In this document: in pieces, positions 34,255-42,589 of the stretch
How the letters are laid out: every line of letters begins with the position of its first letter
Position numbering within the stretch: the stretch's first letter is position 1
DNA from: UMGS1975 sp959600905
GTDB lineage: Bacteria; Bacillota; Clostridia; Christensenellales; QAND01
Length of the DNA: 64,000 nt
Reading direction: 5' to 3'
Assembly (NCBI GenBank): GCA_959600905.1
Contig: CAUGNO010000004.1
Span: 1 to 64,000, forward strand
Program-made: the position numbers and the translations under genes
Notes under the pieces: model-generated
The model's database searches: none
What the model was told of the DNA's origin: nothing
Seen by the model: the letters and a program-made list of their open reading frames with translations, nothing else

Positions 34255-36327
34255 TTACACCTCCGAAGTGTGAAAATGGAATTTTTTGTGCGAGGTTGTT
34301 TGGCAGATAACGTTATCAAACAGGATCAGCAGACCGGGCAACACAAACAGCACAAGCAACATAGACAACAGTGCGCCGCGCCCTACCAAAAAGCCGAGCT
34401 GGCTGATGATAAGCCCTGTTGAAATCATCCCCATAATGGTGCCGCATACTGCAAGGATAGAGCCGCTTGTCAAAATGGAGATGGTGCAGTCTCGTACTGC
34501 ATAGACGGCAGATTGGATCTTGTTTTCCGTTTCCCGGTGCTCTAAATATCGATTGGTGAACAAAATGGCATAGTCCACTGTGGCGCCCAGCTGTATGGAG
34601 CTGATGATCAGATACGAAATATAGTGCAGCGTCGTTCCCATAAAGTAGGGCACTGTGAGATTCAGCCAGATGGAAGATTCGATCACCAGCAGCAATAGGA
34701 TGGGCAGAGAGAGCGATCGGAAGGTAAGCAGCAAAATCACGAAGATAGCGCCAATGGCAACTGTGTTCACCCTGACATTGTCCGCAACGACGGTATCCTT
34801 TAGATCCAGCGTGTTTACAGCCTGCCCGGTTAAATGATAGCTATCCGGATAGGCATTTTGGGCGATCCCGCGTACCTTGTTTACGACGCTGAACGCCTGC
34901 TCTCCGTCGGTATCTGTGCCGACGGTCAGGACGATGCGGCTGTAATGATCGCTGATCAGCTCGCTGAGCTGGCCTTCCGGCACATATTCCGTGGGAATAG
35001 GAGCGCCGACAGTACCGACATACGAGATGATGGAGGTGATTTCCGGCATGGCATTGAGTTGATCTACCACGGATTTTTCTTTGGCAAGATCGCCTTTCGG
35101 CAACATCAGCACCATCTGGTTTTCCCGGCCGAATTTTTCTTCAATGGCACTGGTTTCCCGGCCGATCTGCGTATTTTCGCCGCCGAAGATCCCGGAGGTG
35201 CCAAATTTGAAAGTATTGCTGGATTGTGCCAGAAAACAGGGGACAACGAGTATGGCAAAACAGATGAGGATAGGGGCCTTGATTTTTACGGCAAAGCGCC
35301 CCATCTTTTCAAACGAAGGCAGAAAACGGCGGTGCTGGGTTTTGTCAATGAGCCTATAGCTATATACCGCCAGAACCGGTAGCAATACCAGCACCGTGAC
35401 CAGGCTGAAAAGGATGGCTTTGGCCATGACCAGCCCCATATCCGGCCCGATCTTAAACCGCATCAAGATCAGTGCGGCAAAGCCGATGACGGTGGTAAGC
35501 CCACTGGCCATGATGGAAGAGGTGGATTTTTTGACGGCCTCCACCATGGCCTGCTGCACATCCATGCCGGTGCGCCGGAATTCCGCAAAACGGTGTAACA
35601 GGAAGATGGAATAGTCCATGGAAACGGCAAGCTGTAAAATGGCACCGGCTGCCTTTGTAACAAAGGATACGGTACCGAAGATGACGTTGGTGCCCATGTT
35701 GAGCAGGATGGCAACGCCGATGGTAGCCAAGAAGAGCACGGGCTCAAACCAGCTAGAGGTGGTCAGCAGCAGGATCACAAATACGATGGGAATGACGATC
35801 ATCATCATACGGCTTAATTCAGAGCTGGTAGATTCGATAACGGCAACTGTATCCACACAGCTGCCGGCCATCATCCCCTTATCACCAAGTAGGGCGCGTA
35901 TATCGGCTAGGCATTGGGCCTGCTTGGAGGTGTCTACCGTTACGCTGAACAGTGCGCAGTTGTCCTTGTACCAGTCCTCAACCGTTTCCTGCGGCATGGT
36001 CTCCAGCGGTACGGCCAAAGACTGTACATCATCCAGCCATTGAATTTCCTGCACGCCGTCGATCTCGCGGATCTTTTCCTTATAGGCCAACGCTTCTGGA
36101 ATGGTAACATCCTGTACCATCACACGTGCATTGGCGGGGTCCTTGGCATATTCTTTTTCCATCACATCCAGCGCAATGGTGGAGGGGGCGCTGTCCGGCA
36201 GGTAATCCATAAGGTCATAGTTGATATTGACCGTCATGGAAAGCAGCGCGCTTGCGATGGTAGCGATGATAAAAATGAGCAATACGGTTTTTTTATGCTT
36301 CAATATGGTGTTGGCAAATTTATCCAT
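34255..36327 (-). CDS. MMPL/RND-superfamily transporter
   Basis: A 690-residue transporter with two repeats of one helix, a large outside domain and five helices. The motifs AGAILQLAVSMDYSIFLLHRFAE and ATVDYAILFTNRYLEHRE carry the conserved TM4 and TM10 acid/Tyr relay (D in MDYSIF, D in VDYAI). The family exports lipids, siderophores or antimicrobials using proton gradients. It is the first gene of the operon and an AAAGGATCGATACG-type site precedes the ATG. Substrate unknown. Confidence 0.9.
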   Translation of the reverse strand: MDKFANTILKHKKTVLLIFIIATIASALLSMTVNINYDLMDYLPDSAPSTIALDVMEKEYAKDPANARVMVQDVTIPEALAYKEKIREIDGVQEIQWLDDVQSLAVPLETMPQETVEDWYKDNCALFSVTVDTSKQAQCLADIRALLGDKGMMAGSCVDTVAVIESTSSELSRMMMIVIPIVFVILLLTTSSWFEPVLFLATIGVAILLNMGTNVIFGTVSFVTKAAGAILQLAVSMDYSIFLLHRFAEFRRTGMDVQQAMVEAVKKSTSSIMASGLTTVIGFAALILMRFKIGPDMGLVMAKAILFSLVTVLVLLPVLAVYSYRLIDKTQHRRFLPSFEKMGRFAVKIKAPILICFAILVVPCFLAQSSNTFKFGTSGIFGGENTQIGRETSAIEEKFGRENQMVLMLPKGDLAKEKSVVDQLNAMPEITSIISYVGTVGAPIPTEYVPEGQLSELISDHYSRIVLTVGTDTDGEQAFSVVNKVRGIAQNAYPDSYHLTGQAVNTLDLKDTVVADNVRVNTVAIGAIFVILLLTFRSLSLPILLLLVIESSIWLNLTVPYFMGTTLHYISYLIISSIQLGATVDYAILFTNRYLEHRETENKIQSAVYAVRDCTISILTSGSILAVCGTIMGMISTGLIISQLGFLVGRGALLSMLLVLFVLPGLLILFDNVICQTTSHKKFHFHTSEV

Positions 36328-36437
36328 CGTATCGATCCTTTCGTTTTGATTTCCAATAGTACCTTACAGATTCTTTTCAGGAAAGGACTCGAAATAAAAT
36401 TAAGAATTCTTAAAAGCCAAGATTTGTAGAAAAAAAG

Positions 36438-36463
36438 AAAAGCGCCGGTTATACGGCGCTTTT
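36438..36463 (-). terminator. Terminator of the nitroreductase gene
   Basis: AAAAGCGCCG-GTTATA-CGGCGCTTTT, also facing the MMPL promoter region. Confidence 0.7.
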
Positions 36464-36470
36464 AGCATGC

Positions 36471-36989
36471 TTATTTTAATACGGTTACGGTATCCTTGGC
36501 GCGTGGCTTTGCCGCCGGAGCTTCATCTGGGATACCGACAATGCATGACCCAACAGCTTGGTAATCATCAGGGACAGACCACTGCACTTTCAATGCACGC
36601 CCTTCCTCGGTTTGAAAAAGATCGATCACACAGTGGATCCAACAGGAACCCAGGCCTAGAGCCTTTGCCTGGTTCATCATATTGCCCAGGCACAAAGCGC
36701 CGTCGGACAAGGGCGCAATGGCATCTTTTTGAACAAATACAATGATAAGGGTAGGGGCATTGTAAAAGGGGCTGTCTGCGCTGCCCGTCATGGACATAGC
36801 AGCTTGGGCCACCTTTTGCAGTTCGTTGGGATTTTGAATGGCAACGAGCTTCCAAGCTTGCTCATTCATGGCGCTGGGGGCAAAGAGCCCTGCGGTAAGG
36901 ATGGCGTTCAGCTGATCGTCTGTGATCTGCAAGGGCTTATACTGGCGGATGCTGCGACGGGTAAGCAGGATGTTTGACGCTGTATGCAT
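36471..36989 (-). CDS. Nitroreductase-family protein
   Basis: A 172-residue flavoprotein. RRSIRQYKPLQITDDQL and GLFAPSAMNEQAWKLVAI bind FMN, with LGNMMNQAKALGLGSCWIH near residue 115 and CIVGIPDEAP at the end. The start is the ATG eight bases after AAGGAGG; the frame stays open far upstream but without a start site. Monocistronic. This is the third nitroreductase-type gene in the window. Substrate unknown. Confidence 0.88.
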   Translation of the reverse strand: MHTASNILLTRRSIRQYKPLQITDDQLNAILTAGLFAPSAMNEQAWKLVAIQNPNELQKVAQAAMSMTGSADSPFYNAPTLIIVFVQKDAIAPLSDGALCLGNMMNQAKALGLGSCWIHCVIDLFQTEEGRALKVQWSVPDDYQAVGSCIVGIPDEAPAAKPRAKDTVTVLK

Positions 36990-37097
36990 ATGTAGACCTC
37001 CTTTTAATTGATAAGTTAAGCATAGCACAATACAGGGCATACCGTATAGAATGACAGCGATTGATCCGTTATGACAGACCATACGGCAAAAATTTTT

Positions 37098-37127
37098 TTG
37101 ACACAGATCATCCTCGCCCTTTACAAT
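37098..37127 (+). promoter_or_regulatory. Sigma-A-type promoter of the thioesterase gene
   Basis: -35 TTGACA and -10 TACAAT with an 18-base spacer. Confidence 0.6.
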
Positions 37128-37176
37128 GTTGGGCAAGGGGATGAACGACCCTGGGACTGGAAAGGAGAAAATCAAT

Positions 37177-37560
37177 ATGGAATATAAAAAGGGCCGCTTT
37201 GAAATGATGGTCGATACAACGAATACAGCGCGCGCTATGGGAAGCGGGAGCTTGGAGGTGTTGGCGACGCCGGCAATGGTTGCCATGATGGAGCATGCAG
37301 CCTGCCTTGCGCTGGAAGGTGCACTGCCAGAGGAACTGACTACCGTAGGCGTGGACATGCAGGTTAGCCATGTATCGGCTTCGCCCGTAGGTATGAAGGT
37401 TTGGGCAGAGGCAGAGCTGATGGATACGGATGGGCGCCAATATACCTTTGAGATTGAGGCGTTTGACCAAACAGGCCTTATCGGAAAGGCCGTGCATAAG
37501 CGTGCAAGTGTCAAAAAGGAGAAATTCATGCAAAAAACGCAGGGCAAACTGCAAAAATAA
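37177..37560 (+). CDS. Hot-dog-fold thioesterase (FlK-like)
   Basis: A 127-residue protein. LATPAMVAMMEHAACLALEG is the hot-dog central helix with the conserved E-H pair, and TTVGVDMQVSHVSASPVGMKVWAEAEL the following strands. These are typical of the fluoroacetyl-CoA thioesterase-like family, which hydrolyses short acyl-CoA esters. The start follows AAAGGAG; an ATG at 37126 lies before it in the promoter. Monocistronic. Confidence 0.85.
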   Translation: MEYKKGRFEMMVDTTNTARAMGSGSLEVLATPAMVAMMEHAACLALEGALPEELTTVGVDMQVSHVSASPVGMKVWAEAELMDTDGRQYTFEIEAFDQTGLIGKAVHKRASVKKEKFMQKTQGKLQK

Positions 37561-37669
37561 GCGTGTATACACATAATTTTCGGCCAACTGCATATGCTTT
37601 GATAAGACGGATGCCCCTTGAGGATCCGTCTAGAGCAGGCGTTGGCCTTTTCTTATGCCTCGGGATTTC

Positions 37670-37716
37670 TTGACTTTTTTTCCACGGCAAGATATAGTAA
37701 CTATAATAGGAATTAT
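37670..37716 (+). promoter_or_regulatory. perR promoter with candidate Per box
   Basis: -35 TTGACT and -10 TATAGT are 17 bases apart. ATAAT-AGGA-ATTAT, a perfect 5-4-5 inverted repeat close to the Fur/PerR box core, sits right after the -10. This implies auto-repression. Confidence 0.6.
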
Positions 37717-37744
37717 TCTTAATTTTAGCGCTTCTCTAGAGAAA

Positions 37745-38155
37745 ATGGGTGAAGAGTTGAAATACAGCAAACAGAGAGAAATGGTATTGCAGGCCGTTGG
37801 CCGTCTGCCAGGGCATCCCAATGCTGCGGAGGTATATGAAGAGGTAAAAAAAGAATGTGCATCTATCAGCTTAGCGACAGTTTACCGAAACTTGAACACA
37901 ATGGCGGATCATGGGCTTATCGGAAAGGTTTGCTTGCCGGAGGGGGCAGACAGGTTTGATAAGGAGACCCATCTGCACGATCATATGATCTGTACCTGCT
38001 GTGGGGATGTGATAGATCTGCCACCGGCGCCCTGGCAGCAGACCTATGCAGAGATAGAGACAAATACGGGCTTTGCGCCAGAGGGCCATCGGCTCATCGT
38101 CTATGGACTTTGCAGTGAGTGTTTGAAGGCACAGCAGAAGGAGAACGCAGTATGA
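37745..38155 (+). CDS. perR: Fur-family peroxide regulator (PerR-like)
   Basis: A 136-residue metalloregulator. The winged helix covers residues 1-80 (SKQREMVLQAVGRLPGHPNAAEVYEEV, then ISLATVYRNLNTM). The metal-sensing region reads DRFDKETHLHDHMIC. The structural zinc site is CTCC near residue 85 and CSEC near the end. It is placed as PerR because rubrerythrin follows with a four-base overlap and the promoter has a Per-like palindrome. A TTG four codons later is an alternative start. Confidence 0.82.
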   Translation: MGEELKYSKQREMVLQAVGRLPGHPNAAEVYEEVKKECASISLATVYRNLNTMADHGLIGKVCLPEGADRFDKETHLHDHMICTCCGDVIDLPPAPWQQTYAEIETNTGFAPEGHRLIVYGLCSECLKAQQKENAV

Positions 38156-38691
38156 GCAGCTTGGAAGGAACCAAGACAAAAGAAAATCTTGAATCCGCAT
38201 ACAGAGAGAAATCCGAAATACGCTGCCGCTATGCGTATTACGCAGCGCAGGCGAAGAAGGAAGGGTATGAACAGATTGCAGGGATGTTTCAGCAAGCCTC
38301 TGAATATAACAAGGAACATGCCAGGGTCTGGTTTAAGCTGCTCAACGACGGTATCGGAGATACCAAGGAAAATGTAAGGCAGGCTGTGCAAACAGAGCGC
38401 CGGCTATGGACCGAGCAGTATTTGGCATATGCTGAGCAGGCAAAGGAAGAGGGATTTGATCAGATCGCTACGCTGTTTGAGGGCATGGCGGCCATTTCCA
38501 AAACGCAGGAGCGTGGATTTGCCCATGTGGAACAGGCGCTGGAAACGCAAAGCGTCTTTGCAAGGCAGGAAACGCTCCAATGGCTTTGCCGAAACTGCGG
38601 ATTTATCCAAACGGGGCTGCAGGCACCGATGCAATGCCCGATCTGCGCACAGCCGCAGGCATATTTTCAGCCAATGATAGAGAATGGATAA
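38152..38691 (+). CDS. Rubrerythrin
   Basis: A 179-residue peroxide-reducing protein. The four-helix diiron domain (residues about 10-140) carries repeated E..R.RY..YA and E..EHARV motifs: SAYREKSEIRCRYAYYA and ASEYNKEHARVWFK, then AEQAKEEGFDQIA. A C-terminal rubredoxin-like site has CRNC and CPIC. It detoxifies H2O2 in anaerobes using electrons from NADH or rubredoxin. It is co-transcribed with perR. Confidence 0.93.
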   Translation: MSSLEGTKTKENLESAYREKSEIRCRYAYYAAQAKKEGYEQIAGMFQQASEYNKEHARVWFKLLNDGIGDTKENVRQAVQTERRLWTEQYLAYAEQAKEEGFDQIATLFEGMAAISKTQERGFAHVEQALETQSVFARQETLQWLCRNCGFIQTGLQAPMQCPICAQPQAYFQPMIENG

Positions 38692-38699
38692 TCATAGCA

Positions 38700-38722
38700 C
38701 AGCGCCGAAACGGCGCTTTTTC
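38700..38722 (+). terminator. Terminator of perR-rubrerythrin
   Basis: AGCGCCG-AAA-CGGCGCT followed by TTTTCTTTT. Confidence 0.85.
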
Positions 38723-38776
38723 TTTTATTATGTAAAAAGTTTCCACTTTTCCCAAATAATATCAGAAAGGATCAAC

Positions 38777-39451
38777 ATGGCAAAACAGGCAAATGAGCAA
38801 AAAAAGCCAGACAAAAAATACGATGTATGGAGGATGCGCTGGGGCTTCATCCTGTGCGGCCTGTTTGCTTTGCTGCTTGTGCCGGGTAGCACGATAGCGC
38901 TGGCCGGTAGAGACAACGCATTGTACTTTTCTCTTTCGGCCATTGGGAATGCGCCCGGCAATCGATTGGCTCTGATCTTATGGACATTGGCTAGCAGCGG
39001 TTTTTTTGTGTATGCGTTGAGGCTGCTTCTGCTGCTATGCGGACAAAACAACAGTTTATCAGAGCCGTTGATGTGCTTGGCAGGGGGGATGCTTGTTGTG
39101 TGCAATCTTTTGCCTTTTTTGCCCGATGAACTGCCTAGGCTGGCGCAGTATCATAACTTTTTGGCGATGTCTGCTTCCTGCCTAGTGGCTCTGAGCTTGC
39201 TGGTATTTGTCGCCGACCTGAGAAAGTTTGACACGGCGGTATGCAAGGAATCGGCTGGTTTGCTGACGTTGGTACTGGTATCTGGGGGCCTTCCGTTTTA
39301 TCTGTTCGGCGTCAGTGGTGTGTTGGAAGGGATCTGTATTATACTCGTATGCCTGTTTTTATTTTTCGTATTGATCTTGGTGGTAAGAGCAAACGCGGCA
39401 ACCGGCACGTATGCACAAACAGAGGAGCGATCTGCTTGCGGAAAGAAATGA
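38777..39451 (+). CDS. Six-helix membrane protein of unknown function
   Basis: A 224-residue protein. A Lys-rich N-terminal tail (to residue 20) precedes six hydrophobic segments (about 25-48, 68-92, 98-118, 128-150, 165-185, 190-215). No charged motif or domain inside the membrane is recognisable. The start follows AGAAAGGATCAAC. It stands alone between the rubrerythrin and metY-like genes. Confidence 0.65.
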   Translation: MAKQANEQKKPDKKYDVWRMRWGFILCGLFALLLVPGSTIALAGRDNALYFSLSAIGNAPGNRLALILWTLASSGFFVYALRLLLLLCGQNNSLSEPLMCLAGGMLVVCNLLPFLPDELPRLAQYHNFLAMSASCLVALSLLVFVADLRKFDTAVCKESAGLLTLVLVSGGLPFYLFGVSGVLEGICIILVCLFLFFVLILVVRANAATGTYAQTEERSACGKK

Positions 39452-39469
39452 CAATAGGCTGATTTTTCC

Positions 39470-39498
39470 TTGCACAATGCAGAAAGGGGCGATATAGT
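39470..39498 (+). promoter_or_regulatory. Sigma-A-type promoter of the OAH sulfhydrylase gene
   Basis: -35 TTGCAC and -10 TATAGT with a 17-base spacer. No S-box or T-box is evident. Confidence 0.55.
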
Positions 39499-39538
39499 AT
39501 AACAAAACAAAAGAATAAGAAGGCGAAGTGACTCACAA

Positions 39539-40804
39539 ATGAAAATCGAGACGCAGTGTCTGCATGAGGGATACACGCCGGGCAACGGGGAAACACGTGT
39601 ACTTCCCATTTATCAAAGCACAACGTATGTATATGACAGCACAGAGCACGTAGGGGATCTATTCGATCTGACAGCAGAAGGACATATGTACTCCAGAATC
39701 AGCAACCCTACCGTAGCGGCAGTGGAGGAAAAGATCGCTGCGCTGGAGGGCGGCGTGGGAGCGCTGTGCACCTCATCTGGCCAGGCGGCCAATCTCATTG
39801 CCATGCTGACGATTTTGAAATCTGGCGATCATATGATCAGCACCGGGACGATCTACGGCGGAACCGTCAATCTTTGGGCTGTGACCTTTCGGCGCTTTGG
39901 CATAGAGGTAACCTTTGTTGATGCGGATGCGCCGGAAGAGGAGATCGAAAAGGCGTTCCGCCCCAATACAAAGGTGGTATTCGGCGAAACCATTGCAAAC
40001 CCCTCCATTGCCGTGCTGGATATCGAAAAGATGGCTAGGGTGGCGCACCGGCATCATGTGCCGCTGATTGTAGACAATACCTTTGCAACGCCTGTATTGT
40101 GCAAGCCCTTTGATTTTGGTGCGGACATCGTGACGCATTCAACGACAAAATACATGGATGGTCACGCAGTACAGCTGGGCGGCGTGATTGTAGACAGCGG
40201 ACGATTTGACTGGACCTGCGGACAATTTCCGGAGTTTACCGAGCCGGACGAGTCATATCATGGTGTTGTGTATAGCGAGGCTTTTGGCAATGCGGCGTTT
40301 ATTACCAAGGCACGGGTGCAGATGATGCGGGATCTGGGCTCAACGATGACGGCGCAGGGTGCGTTTTACTTAAATTTAGGTTTGGAAACCCTGCCGCTCC
40401 GCATGGCAAAGCACTGTGAAAATGCGGATGCCGTGGCCAAATACCTGGCTAAGCATGAAAAGGTTGCTTCTGTGAATTATCCGACGCTGCCGGGGGACAA
40501 ATACCATGACTTGGCGCAAAAGTACCTCCCGAAAGGAAGCAGCGGCGTCGTTGCATTTGATATCAAGGGCGGCAGGGAAGCAGCGGTGCGCTTTTTGGAT
40601 TCCCTGCATTTGGCGGCCATCGTGGTTCATGTGGCGGAAACGCGTACAGCTGTGCTGCATCCGGCAAGCTCCACCCACCGACAGCTGACCGATGAGCAGC
40701 TGGTTGCCGCTGGCATCACACCCGGGCTGATTCGTTTTTCCTGCGGAATTGAGAACATAGAGGATATTCTGGAGGATCTGGAGCAGGCTTTGGCAAAGGC
40801 TTGA
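39539..40804 (+). CDS. O-acetylhomoserine sulfhydrylase-like PLP enzyme
   Basis: A 421-residue Cys/Met-metabolism PLP enzyme. The N-terminal LHEGYTPGNGETRVLPIYQSTTYVYDS and the substrate segment YSRISNPTVAAVEEKIAALEGG are conserved. The PLP lysine lies in HSTTKYMDGHA. C-terminal HVAETRTAVLHPASSTHRQL is typical. It most likely makes homocysteine from O-acetylhomoserine and sulfide (MetY). Methionine gamma-lyase is an alternative with similar motifs. Monocistronic with its own promoter and terminator. Confidence 0.88.
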   Translation: MKIETQCLHEGYTPGNGETRVLPIYQSTTYVYDSTEHVGDLFDLTAEGHMYSRISNPTVAAVEEKIAALEGGVGALCTSSGQAANLIAMLTILKSGDHMISTGTIYGGTVNLWAVTFRRFGIEVTFVDADAPEEEIEKAFRPNTKVVFGETIANPSIAVLDIEKMARVAHRHHVPLIVDNTFATPVLCKPFDFGADIVTHSTTKYMDGHAVQLGGVIVDSGRFDWTCGQFPEFTEPDESYHGVVYSEAFGNAAFITKARVQMMRDLGSTMTAQGAFYLNLGLETLPLRMAKHCENADAVAKYLAKHEKVASVNYPTLPGDKYHDLAQKYLPKGSSGVVAFDIKGGREAAVRFLDSLHLAAIVVHVAETRTAVLHPASSTHRQLTDEQLVAAGITPGLIRFSCGIENIEDILEDLEQALAKA

Positions 40805-40806
40805 GC

Positions 40807-40835
40807 AAAAAGGCGCGTTATGCGCCTTTTGTTTT
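40807..40835 (+). terminator. Terminator
   Basis: AAAAAGGCGC-GTTAT-GCGCCTTTTGTTTT. Confidence 0.8.
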
Positions 40836-40851
40836 ACGGGAAAGTGAATAA

Positions 40852-40936
40852 ATATGCTATATATAATATGCATATTCAATGATATATTTTGCATAAATGA
40901 GCATATGAAGGGGGATTTTTCACAAAATATGCGTAT
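40852..40936. repeat. Recurring ATATGC / GCATAT motifs upstream of the ABC operon
   Basis: ATATGC occurs at 40852-40857, as the palindrome ATATGCATAT at 40866-40875, as GCATAT at 40901-40906, and as ATATGCGTAT at 40927-40936. All lie in an AT-rich stretch just ahead of a strong promoter. They look like a regulator binding array. Confidence 0.45.
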
Positions 40937-40973
40937 TTAGATGAATTTTTATAAAAATTTTTCTGACAAATGC

Positions 40974-41002
40974 TTGACATATTGCATGAAGCAAACTATA
41001 AT
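40974..41002 (+). promoter_or_regulatory. Full-consensus sigma-A promoter of the amino-acid ABC operon
   Basis: TTGACA, exactly 17 bases, then TATAAT. A perfect consensus promoter implies strong expression unless repressed. Confidence 0.85.
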
Positions 41003-41043
41003 ACACCCATCTGATATGTCATACGACTGGGGAGGAAAAGAAC

Positions 41044-41829
41044 ATGAAGCATGGTAAGAAAGTATTGGCCTTGCTGGTATGCGTTGCAATGACTGCTGTA
41101 CTGGCTGTGGGTTGTGGCGGAAGCGGCAAATCTGCCTTGGATGAAATTAAGGAAAAGGGCCAGCTGGTCTGGGGTACGAACGCACAGTTCCCGCCGTTTG
41201 AAAGCAAGGACGGCAGCGGCAATGTTGTGGGTGTGGACGCAGATATTGCAAAAGCGATCGCAGATGAGCTGGGCGTAGAGCTCGTGGTAGAGGATATGGA
41301 ATTTGATTCCCTGCCGGCTGCGCTCAAGAGCGGCAAGATCGACATCATCGGTGCGGGCTATACCGAAAACGATGAGCGTTTGCAGGAGATGGATTTCTCC
41401 AATAAGTATTTCACCGCCGAGCAGATCGTGGTTGTAAAGGCTGGCAATACTGCCATTACCGATAAGGACAGCCTGAAGGGCAAAAAGATCGGCGTACAGA
41501 CCGGCACCACCGGAGATCTCGAAGTTGCAAGCAAGATCGAAGGCGCAGAGGTAAACCGTTATGATTCTATGCAACTGGCCTGTGAGGACGTGAAAAACGG
41601 CAAGCTGGATTGCGTCATCGGCGATAACCTGACCATTGGCTTCATTTTGAATAAAATGAACGGCGAACTGGTTAAGGTAGAAGGCATCAGCTACGACAGC
41701 GAGCAGTATGGATTTGCCGTGGTAAAAGGCGAGACCGAGCTGCTGGAAGAGGCCAATAAGGTTATTGACAAGCTGGTACAAGATGGCGAAATCGACAAAA
41801 TGGTAGATAAGTACAACGTAGGTGAATAA
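41044..41829 (+). CDS. Amino-acid ABC transporter substrate-binding lipoprotein
   Basis: A 261-residue family 3 solute-binding protein. The signal peptide ends near AVGCGG. LVWGTNAQFPPFESKDGSGNVVGVDADIAKAI and ADELGVELVVEDMEFDSLPAALKSGKIDI are classic polar amino-acid binding motifs, followed by GVQTGTTGDLEV. It captures an amino acid outside the cell for the permease and ATPase encoded next. Substrate unclear (glutamine, cystine or similar). A terminator after it suggests it is made in excess of the other subunits. Confidence 0.93.
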   Translation: MKHGKKVLALLVCVAMTAVLAVGCGGSGKSALDEIKEKGQLVWGTNAQFPPFESKDGSGNVVGVDADIAKAIADELGVELVVEDMEFDSLPAALKSGKIDIIGAGYTENDERLQEMDFSNKYFTAEQIVVVKAGNTAITDKDSLKGKKIGVQTGTTGDLEVASKIEGAEVNRYDSMQLACEDVKNGKLDCVIGDNLTIGFILNKMNGELVKVEGISYDSEQYGFAVVKGETELLEEANKVIDKLVQDGEIDKMVDKYNVGE

Positions 41830-41852
41830 GTACTATCGAGCTTTGTTGAATG

Positions 41853-41878
41853 GCCACTGCCGCAAGGCAGTGGCTTTT
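41853..41878 (+). terminator. Intra-operon partial terminator
   Basis: GCCACTGCC-GCAA-GGCAGTGGC then TTTT, between the binding-protein and permease genes. It would lower transcription of the downstream genes. Confidence 0.7.
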
Positions 41879-41908
41879 GCATGAAGAAAAAACCAAGGAG
41901 GCGTACAT

Positions 41909-42589
41909 TTGGGACTCATCGATGGATTGAGCGGGGTTATTTACAGTAACCTCATTCGGGAAAGCCGATATACGCTGTTTTTTGACGGCTTGGTAACGAC
42001 GCTGGAGATCACAGTGTTTGCATTGCTGCTGGGTATTGTCATTGGGTTGATTGTGGCGTTGGTACGCGTGATGCATATCAAAGTGCTGGATAAGATTGCC
42101 AAGGCATATGTGGATATCATCCGCGGTACACCGGCGGTGGTACAGCTGGTTATCATTTACTATGCAATTTTGGGCGGTGTGAACCTGCCTAAGGTATTGG
42201 TGGCGTCCGTTGCTTTTGCCATTAATTCCGGCGCCTATGTATCCGAGCTGATTCGCGGCGGTATTTTGGCGGTAGACAAGGGACAGATGGAAGCGGCGCG
42301 CAGCCTGGGGATGAGCTGGGGGCAATCCATGCGCCATATCATTGTGCCGCAGGCGACAAAGCACATTTTGCCTGCGCTGGTCAATGAGTGTATTCAGGTG
42401 TTGAAGGAAACCGCTATCGCTGGATACATAGCATTGGATGACCTGACAAGGATGGGCAATATCATACGAAGCCGCACCTTTGATGCGTATACGCCGTTTA
42501 TTGTCGTAGCGATCATCTATTTCTATACGACTACGATATTGTCTCTGTTTGCAGAGCGGCTGGAAAAGAGGATGAGGGCCAGTGATTAA
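41909..42589 (+). CDS. Amino-acid ABC transporter permease
   Basis: A 226-residue permease of the HisM/GlnP type with about five helices. LFFDGLVTTLEITVFALLLGI begins the domain. The EAA loop is EAARSLGMSWGQSMRHIIVPQA, which contacts the ATPase. It starts at TTG after AAGGAGG. It overlaps the ATPase gene by eight bases. Confidence 0.94.
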   Translation: MGLIDGLSGVIYSNLIRESRYTLFFDGLVTTLEITVFALLLGIVIGLIVALVRVMHIKVLDKIAKAYVDIIRGTPAVVQLVIIYYAILGGVNLPKVLVASVAFAINSGAYVSELIRGGILAVDKGQMEAARSLGMSWGQSMRHIIVPQATKHILPALVNECIQVLKETAIAGYIALDDLTRMGNIIRSRTFDAYTPFIVVAIIYFYTTTILSLFAERLEKRMRASD

